From the NCBI GenBank assembly GCA_945485625.1, contig CALYSH010000126.1, positions 1 through 5,319 of the forward strand: a stretch of 5,319 bases of DNA, written 5' to 3'. The position numbers were made by a program, and so were the translations under genes. Below the pieces are notes generated by a model, which saw nothing but the letters and a program-made list of their open reading frames with translations, had not been told where the DNA came from and searched no databases. Shown here one piece after another: positions 1 through 3,560 of this stretch (position 1 is its first letter; each line of letters starts with the position of its first letter). The stretch comes from an uncultured Lachnospiraceae bacterium. GTDB taxonomy: Bacteria; Bacillota; Clostridia; Lachnospirales; Lachnospiraceae.

Positions 1-298
1 CACTGGCACGCCCTGCACAGGTAGTACACACAACCATAAAGAAGGCATGCTCCGCACCAAATGCATCCGCGGCCAGCTCTTCCGCTTCCTTGATGACCGA
101 CACCGGATGGCAGAGGTTGTCCAGGGGTTTCATGGAGTTGACATCTATCCCCACACAACGCTCCCCCAAAAGGTCAACCAGCTCCGGATTTCCCCTTCCT
201 CTCTTATGTCCCGGCACATCAAAGGGAACTATTCTTTTTTTCCGAAATCGCTCAATCGCCTCATACAACGGGGCGGAGGTCTGTCTTCTTAAATCCAT
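1..298 (-). CDS. Orn/Lys/Arg-type PLP-dependent decarboxylase, N-terminal 99 codons (runs off window)
   Basis: This is the 5' part of a gene read leftwards, opening with MDLRRQTSAPLYEAIERF and then PFDVPGHKRG, GIDVNSMKPLDNLCHP and IKEAEELAADAFGAEHAFFMV. The PGHKRG and D-x-N-x-x-x-x-L-D-N/H-P pattern is typical of the fold-type I Orn/Lys/Arg decarboxylase family (the SpeA/YaaO-like group in Firmicutes). These cytoplasmic enzymes use pyridoxal phosphate to decarboxylate a basic amino acid and feed polyamine synthesis. Which substrate it uses cannot be told from this fragment, and the catalytic lysine lies outside the window. The start is ATG at 296-298, with GGAG (305-308) six bases upstream. 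A terminator-like hairpin (319-351) sits directly before the ribosome binding site. The last codons before the edge (about positions 1-29) read VVCTTCAGRAS where I would expect an NGTTS-like phosphate-binding segment, so the sequence there may be unreliable. Family assignment is firm; specificity is open. Confidence 0.85.
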   Translation of the reverse strand, partial: MDLRRQTSAPLYEAIERFRKKRIVPFDVPGHKRGRGNPELVDLLGERCVGIDVNSMKPLDNLCHPVSVIKEAEELAADAFGAEHAFFMVVCTTCAGRAS

Positions 299-304
299 AA
301 TTAT

Positions 305-308
305 CTCC
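305..308 (-). promoter_or_regulatory. Ribosome binding site of the decarboxylase
   Basis: On the minus strand GTGGAG ends six bases before the ATG at 298. It lies only about seven bases downstream of the T-run that follows the 319-351 hairpin. Formation of that hairpin, or of an alternative fold, could therefore affect both transcription and ribosome access. Confidence 0.7.
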
Positions 309-314
309 ACAACA

Positions 315-351
315 CAAAAGCAGGTATGACACTATTCCTATCATACCTGCT
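315..351 (-). terminator. Terminator-like hairpin directly upstream of the decarboxylase (ncRNA terminator or attenuator)
   Basis: A perfect inverted repeat has arms at 319-329 and 341-351 (11 bp, GCAGGTATGA/TCATACCTGC plus a closing A-T pair) around an 11-nt loop. On the minus strand the second arm is followed by TTTTG, a short T-run; on the plus strand the hairpin is followed by TATAACTTC, so the minus orientation fits better. The U-tract is short, so termination may be partial. It would form the 3' end of a transcript starting near 612. No promoter fits between this hairpin and the decarboxylase ATG at 298, so transcription of that gene probably passes through it. Confidence 0.6.
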
Positions 352-612
352 ATAACTTCTTCTCTTCTTCACATAAATGAAGCCTCAACTATCTCAGAGT
401 TTTTCCGGCAAGCCTACCTCGATCGCTCTTATTGACCGTTTCACAAGATGATATGCATATGCATGATATTCATAAATCAACTTATAAAATTTGAGCTTTT
501 AACTCAATCAATAATGTGTGCCCTTGTCACACTTCGGCAACCGACCCGCCTGTCCGCATGGCTTAACATGTTCCCACATGTGGTCTGCGTCTGAAAACCC
601 TTTTCAAACTCT
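316..612 (-). ncRNA. Candidate structured noncoding RNA or long leader, about 295 nt, family not identified
   Basis: No protein gene occupies 299-658. A near-consensus promoter predicts transcription starting at A612, and a hairpin with a short T-run ends near 316. Right at the predicted 5' end, AGAGTTT (606-612) is complementary to AAACTCT (396-402), giving a closing stem around about 217 nt. Nested inside are AAGCC (560-564) with GGCTT (410-414), and TTATTGA (508-514) with TCAATAA (429-435). Local hairpins can form at 566-581 (ACATGT arms, GGGA loop), 534-544 (TCGG/CCGA) and 516-532 (GTGTG/CACAC), with an AT-rich TTGAG/CTCAA hairpin at 491-507. A small hairpin (367-382) lies between the closing stem and the terminator. 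The GC-rich part (516-600) is unlike the AT-rich middle (441-515). I saw no match to T-box, lysine, SAM, TPP, c-di-GMP-I, tmRNA, SRP RNA or RNase P RNA signatures. The raiA-motif RNA and 6S RNA are possible by size and host, but I cannot confirm either. It could equally be a cis-acting leader of the decarboxylase. Confidence 0.6.
453..464. repeat. 12-bp perfect palindrome flanked by a 7-bp direct repeat
   Basis: ATGCATATGCAT (453-464) is its own reverse complement, and ATGATAT occurs on both sides (448-454 and 463-469, overlapping its ends). It lies in the AT-rich middle of the candidate RNA, between the two strands of the 429-435/508-514 pairing. There it could form the tip hairpin of the RNA or act as a protein-binding site in DNA. 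AT-rich sequence yields such palindromes fairly easily, so function is uncertain. Confidence 0.4.
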
Positions 613-618
613 AAATGC

Positions 619-647
619 AATATAATATAAAAAAAAGGAAAAGTCAA
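619..647 (-). promoter_or_regulatory. Strong sigma-A-type promoter for the noncoding RNA / decarboxylase leader
   Basis: On the minus strand TTGACT (-35, 642-647) is separated by exactly 17 bases (625-641) from TATATT (-10, 619-624), close to the sigma-A consensus TTGACA-N17-TATAAT. The spacer contains a run of eight T. The predicted start, seven bases past the -10 box, is A612, which coincides with the first base of the closing stem AGAGTTT. The -35 box lies only 11 bp beyond the stop codon (659-661) of the upstream gene. Confidence 0.8.
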
Positions 648-658
648 TTCTTTTTTGG

Positions 659-1156
659 CTATTTCAGCCCGCCGGTTTTCAGTAAATACTGCCCGTACTC
701 CCGGTTTTCCTCATAGGACGGATACTCGCAGATGTTCAGAAGCTTCTGTTCATATTCCTTTGTGCGTACAAGCATTGCCTCATCCTCAGGCATACGTTCC
801 GAAGCCTTCCGGAACATGGTATACATCCACCGATAACGGTACATACTGGCACCTTCCCAGTCCGGTTCAAATTCCTCCTCGTAGTCACAATACAAGGTCA
901 ACGTTTCCGCAAGATAACCGTAATCGCCCCTTTGCCGTTCCCTGGAGGCCCGCTGTAATCGTCCTGCCTTGCTCTCCATCTCATAATTATCTTTGATTTC
1001 TTCTACGGAAACCTTCACTGCGGATATGGAAATCAGTGTGCACAAGATCAATACAACACACCACACCGTCTTTCGAACAATACTGCTACCCGGTTTTTTC
1101 CTTCGTCTGTCCCAGAAAAAGTAAATGACAACACAAATGGTCAATAGAAAACTCAT
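659..1156 (-). CDS. Small membrane protein of unknown function, third gene of the zinc-ribbon cluster
   Basis: This encodes 165 residues that I do not recognise as a named family. Two hydrophobic stretches (about residues 2-14 and 30-47) are separated by the strongly basic segment WDRRRKKPGSSIVRK, suggesting two membrane passes or a membrane anchor with a short basic loop. The remaining 115 residues are charged, helical-looking and rich in Tyr and Glu (for example ERQRGDYGYLAETLTLY). This stretch resembles the soluble part of the 219-residue protein two genes upstream (EYFRAGQYDKMSEYQKKHRIY), with the same G-D/Q-Y spacing, so it may be a diverged copy that lacks the zinc ribbon. Its ATG overlaps the stop of the preceding gene (ATGA, 1153-1156), indicating translational coupling. 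The upstream GGGGGA is a weak ribosome binding site about nine bases away. No convincing terminator follows the stop at 659-661; the promoter for the noncoding RNA begins almost immediately. Confidence 0.8.
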   Translation of the reverse strand: MSFLLTICVVIYFFWDRRRKKPGSSIVRKTVWCVVLILCTLISISAVKVSVEEIKDNYEMESKAGRLQRASRERQRGDYGYLAETLTLYCDYEEEFEPDWEGASMYRYRWMYTMFRKASERMPEDEAMLVRTKEYEQKLLNICEYPSYEENREYGQYLLKTGGLK

Positions 1157-1842
1157 TGTTTCATTTCCCCCATCTTCTGTCTCATGAGTCCAACCAGCTT
1201 ATCGATTTCCTCCTGCTTCAGATATGTGGATTTTTCCCCGTTCTCATCCGGACCGAAGGGAGCCATCTCCTCCTCAGTAAATCCAAGATATCCCTGATAA
1301 AAGCCCCGAATGATTTCCTCGATTCTCTGCTGTTTTGCAGAATCCGGCTTCGGATCCGCCTTCAGCAAATCGGACACCACACGATTCGTACCCTCCACAA
1401 TGGATTCCAGGCGATAATCCTTCACTTCCTCACCGTTTTCAAAGCGCTCCATAAAGTCAACGATATATTCGACCAGTTCATCCGCATGGTAAAAGCCGGA
1501 ACGATACTCCTCATTATAATAGAACTCATTCTCAAACTGTTCCGCAATACTTCCGGACTTTGGAACCCGTTCTGTTTTGATATCACTTAATAAGTACAGC
1601 CCAAAAGACCCTACCAGTAAAATGACATTCAGAACCACCAGCGCAATATTGATTCTGGTAAGAAGCTTCCTTTTGATCTCCTTTTCTTCCAGCTTCAGAA
1701 TAAAACGGGGGAGCTCCCGGTTCCTCTTTTTCTTCGCCTCCACCTGTTCCTGAAACGCCAAACCGGCCGGATTCTCTTTGCCGCAAAAAGGGCACCTGGT
1801 CATCTGGGCATCCACATCTCCGCCACAAAATGTACATTTCAT
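1153..1842 (-). CDS. Zinc-ribbon membrane protein of unknown function (second of the pair)
   Basis: This encodes 229 residues. The N-terminus MKCTFCGGDVDAQMTRCPFC is a compact zinc ribbon with Cys3, Cys6, Cys17 and Cys20. A basic, probably coiled region follows (residues 35-62, EAKKKRNRELPRF and LEEKEIKRKL). Then comes a single membrane segment (about 64-85, INIALVVLNVILLVGSFGLYLL) and an acidic soluble domain to the end. With no signal peptide and basic residues before the membrane segment, the ribbon should be cytoplasmic and the C-terminal domain outside; this topology is inferred. The ribbon aligns without gaps to that of the gene before it, and the helices RLESIVEGTNRVVSDLL and QRIEEIIRGFYQGYLGFTEEE resemble EAVENAANLVRQCNEL and EEVLRKLLTDGMQMLESYGITMEE there. 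The start ATG overlaps the upstream stop (ATGA, 1839-1842), with GGAGG-type sequence upstream. The function is unknown; the ribbon gives no enzyme activity by itself. Confidence 0.85.
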   Translation of the reverse strand: MKCTFCGGDVDAQMTRCPFCGKENPAGLAFQEQVEAKKKRNRELPRFILKLEEKEIKRKLLTRINIALVVLNVILLVGSFGLYLLSDIKTERVPKSGSIAEQFENEFYYNEEYRSGFYHADELVEYIVDFMERFENGEEVKDYRLESIVEGTNRVVSDLLKADPKPDSAKQQRIEEIIRGFYQGYLGFTEEEMAPFGPDENGEKSTYLKQEEIDKLVGLMRQKMGEMKQ

Positions 1843-2498
1843 TCCTTCAGCTCCTCCATGGTAATCCCATAGCTTTCCAGCATCTGCATTCCATCTGTCA
1901 GTAATTTCCGAAGCACTTCCTCATTGCCGCGGAATGCGGTATCCCCAATCAGCTCATTACATTGACGCACCAAATTTGCTGCGTTTTCCACTGCTTCACT
2001 GCGACAGGTTTTCGCTAACTCCGGATTGCTCTCACGAAACCGCTCCGAATCGGAAAGCTGCTCTTCCACTCTCTCCCACTTGGAAATCACCCCGGAAACC
2101 TCATAATACTTTTCATAGGTAATTCCATAGATTCTGTGCTTTTTCTGATATTCGGACATTTTATCGTACTGCCCTGCCCGGAAATACTCCTCCAATTTGC
2201 TCAAGTGCTTTTGCTCCGCCCGGTACCCCGCGTTTACATTCACCCAATGGATGAAAAGAGATACCGCAATGATAACCACTGCCGCACCCAAACCGATTCC
2301 AATACCGTACAGCAGAAGCTTTGTCCCTTTTTTGACGGCCTTCTTCGGTACCTCAGCGGCAATCCGCTTTGCTTCATCATCGTAATGCTGAAGGAGCTGT
2401 TCCTTCCTTTTCTCCGCCTCCGCTTCATTTTCACTTCCGCAAAAAGGACATCTGATTGCATTGGCTTCATACGCGCCGTTACAATTCTTACAAATCAT
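1839..2498 (-). CDS. Zinc-ribbon membrane protein of unknown function (first of the pair)
   Basis: This encodes 219 residues from the preferred start at 2498. It opens MICKNCNGAYEANAIRCPFC, a zinc ribbon with Cys3, Cys6, Cys17 and Cys20. A charged linker follows (25-58), then one membrane segment (about 61-85, LLLYGIGIGLGAAVVIIAVSLF) and a helical, charged soluble domain (about 95-219). An in-frame ATG at 2516 would add MERFVK, but it has no ribosome binding site. GGAAAGG (2508-2514) sits nine bases before the ATG at 2498, and that start aligns the ribbon residue for residue with the next gene. The gene begins 45 bp after the pyrF stop with no terminator between them, so it is probably co-transcribed with pyrF. 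There is no known link to pyrimidine synthesis. Small zinc-ribbon membrane proteins of this architecture are common in Clostridia and mostly uncharacterised; a sensory, scaffold or envelope role is only a guess. Confidence 0.85.
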   Translation of the reverse strand: MICKNCNGAYEANAIRCPFCGSENEAEAEKRKEQLLQHYDDEAKRIAAEVPKKAVKKGTKLLLYGIGIGLGAAVVIIAVSLFIHWVNVNAGYRAEQKHLSKLEEYFRAGQYDKMSEYQKKHRIYGITYEKYYEVSGVISKWERVEEQLSDSERFRESNPELAKTCRSEAVENAANLVRQCNELIGDTAFRGNEEVLRKLLTDGMQMLESYGITMEELKE

Positions 2499-2507
2499 CT
2501 TTACAAA

Positions 2508-2514
2508 CCTTTCC
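2508..2514 (-). promoter_or_regulatory. Ribosome binding site that sets the start of the first zinc-ribbon gene
   Basis: GGAAAGG on the minus strand lies nine bases upstream of the ATG at 2498. The alternative in-frame ATG at 2516 is preceded by ACGATCT, which has no Shine-Dalgarno match, and would place this motif inside the coding region. This supports the shorter protein. Confidence 0.65.
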
Positions 2515-2543
2515 ATAGATCGTGCCGGTCCGCAGTAAACCGA

Positions 2544-3470
2544 TTATCTGTTTGCAAGGGCGGACGCAATATCTTCCTTCATGTCAAGCACTGCCTGTCT
2601 GGAAGCCTCCGCATAATTCAAGCCGCCAAACTGCGCATATTTCTCCTGCTGATACGCTGCGATGATCCCTCTGGAGGAATTGATGATTGCACCCAGTCCA
2701 TCTTCGTTGAAGAAGTGTACCAAATCGGCGCCCTTACCTCCCTGTGCACCGTAGCCGGGTACCAGAATGAAGGCCTTCGGCATCACCTTACGAAGGAGTT
2801 TCCCCTGCTCAGGATAGGTGGCTCCTACCACTGCCCCTACATAGCTGTAAGAATCCCCCATGCAGTCCTCGCCCCACTTTGCCACCTGCTCACCGACGAT
2901 CTCATACAAAGGCTTTCCGTCTACCAGGCGGTCCTGGAATTCCCCGCTGGAAGGATTGGAGGTCTTTACCAGTACAAAAATACCCTTCTTCTCTTCCTTA
3001 CAGACCTTAATGAAAGGATTGACCCCATCGCTTCCAAGATAAGGATTTACAGTTACAAAGTCCTCATCAAAACCATAATAGGACTTGCTGCCTACCGCTA
3101 CTTTTCCAAGATGTCCCACTGCATATGCCTCGGAAGTGGAACCGATATCGCCTCTCTTGATATCACCGATCACCACCAGACCTTTCTGCTTGCAGTATTC
3201 TACCGTCTTGTGGAATGCCACCAGCCCGGGAATACCAAACTGCTCATACATTGCAATCTGGGGCTTTACCGCGGGTACCAGATCATAAATTGCATCTACA
3301 ATACCCTTGTTATACTGCCAGATTGCCTCTGCTGCACCCTCAAGAGTCTCACCATATTCTTCAAATGCCTTTTTTGTAATATGCTCCGGAACAAACTTCA
3401 TCATGGGATCCAGCCCCACCACAATGGGAGCGTTCATTTTCTGAATTTTCTCTACAAGCTTATTGATCAT
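2544..3470 (-). CDS. pyrF: Orotidine-5'-phosphate decarboxylase (OMP decarboxylase, long subtype)
   Basis: This cytoplasmic enzyme converts orotidine 5'-monophosphate to UMP, the last step of de novo pyrimidine synthesis. The 308-residue protein shows the expected TIM-barrel landmarks in order: GLDP (19-22), VKP with Lys69, the catalytic DIKRGD (103-108, the D-x-K-x-x-D triad), VNPYLG (141-146), TSNPSS (170-175), VVGATYP (214-220), VPGYGAQGG (237-245, phosphate loop) and NSSRGI (264-269). At about 310 residues it belongs to the longer type 2 PyrF subfamily rather than the roughly 240-residue B. subtilis type. The start ATG (3468-3470) is preceded by AGAGG six bases upstream. It follows nrdD across a 90-bp gap with a strong hairpin and a weak possible promoter, and leads into the zinc-ribbon genes. 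No other pyr genes are in the window, and I saw no PyrR-type leader, which would need more space. It appears intact. Confidence 0.97.
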   Translation of the reverse strand: MINKLVEKIQKMNAPIVVGLDPMMKFVPEHITKKAFEEYGETLEGAAEAIWQYNKGIVDAIYDLVPAVKPQIAMYEQFGIPGLVAFHKTVEYCKQKGLVVIGDIKRGDIGSTSEAYAVGHLGKVAVGSKSYYGFDEDFVTVNPYLGSDGVNPFIKVCKEEKKGIFVLVKTSNPSSGEFQDRLVDGKPLYEIVGEQVAKWGEDCMGDSYSYVGAVVGATYPEQGKLLRKVMPKAFILVPGYGAQGGKGADLVHFFNEDGLGAIINSSRGIIAAYQQEKYAQFGGLNYAEASRQAVLDMKEDIASALANR

Positions 3471-3503
3471 CTTTTTCCTCTTTCCGCGTCAACGCATTTT
3501 TCC

Positions 3504-3532
3504 ATAATACAAGGGCGTTGCAACTGGCACAA
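3504..3532 (-). promoter_or_regulatory. Possible weak promoter for pyrF and the downstream genes
   Basis: On the minus strand TATTAT (3504-3509, five of six matches to the -10 consensus) lies 17 bases from TTGTGC (3527-3532, only TTG matching the -35 consensus). Transcription would begin near 3497, within the pyrF leader. The elements overlap the 3510-3540 hairpin, so this is a weak call made mainly on spacing and on the need for a promoter after a terminator. Confidence 0.35.
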
Positions 3533-3540
3533 CGCCCTTG
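3504..3540 (-). terminator. Hairpin after nrdD, probable terminator
   Basis: A perfect 11-bp inverted repeat, CAAGGGCGTTG (3530-3540 read on minus) and CAACGCCCTTG (3510-3520), encloses a nine-base loop and starts about 20 bp past the nrdD stop (3561-3563). It is GC-rich and stable, but it is followed by TATTATGG rather than a clean T-run. Termination may therefore be inefficient, or the structure may instead stabilise the nrdD 3' end or act in the pyrF leader. Confidence 0.55.
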
Positions 3541-3560
3541 AAAACCACTTTGCTATCATA

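Noticed and set aside
47..329. Two overlapping short plus-strand frames at the left edge
   Set aside because: They are antisense to the decarboxylase start, whose protein motifs (PGHKRG, VNSMKPLDN) clearly identify the real coding strand.
352..612. T-box, lysine, SAM, TPP, c-di-GMP-I, tmRNA, SRP or RNase P RNA in the noncoding gap
   Set aside because: None of the conserved sequence blocks I know for these classes is present, for example the T-box TGGnACCGCG, the RNase P AGAGGAAAGTCC or the SRP GGAAGGAAGCA segments.
651..670. Short hairpin GGCT/AGCC at the end of the 165-residue gene as a terminator
   Set aside because: It has only four base pairs, and on the minus strand it is followed by a run of A, the wrong base for an intrinsic terminator in that direction.
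1583..1837. An 84-codon minus-strand frame inside the second zinc-ribbon gene
   Set aside because: It is a frame-shifted shadow of the 229-residue gene; its MYILWRRCG start is just the ribbon codons misread.
2499..2543. Terminator between pyrF and the first zinc-ribbon gene
   Set aside because: The only inverted repeat (CGGT/ACCG) is four base pairs and is not followed by a T-run, so the genes are treated as co-transcribed.
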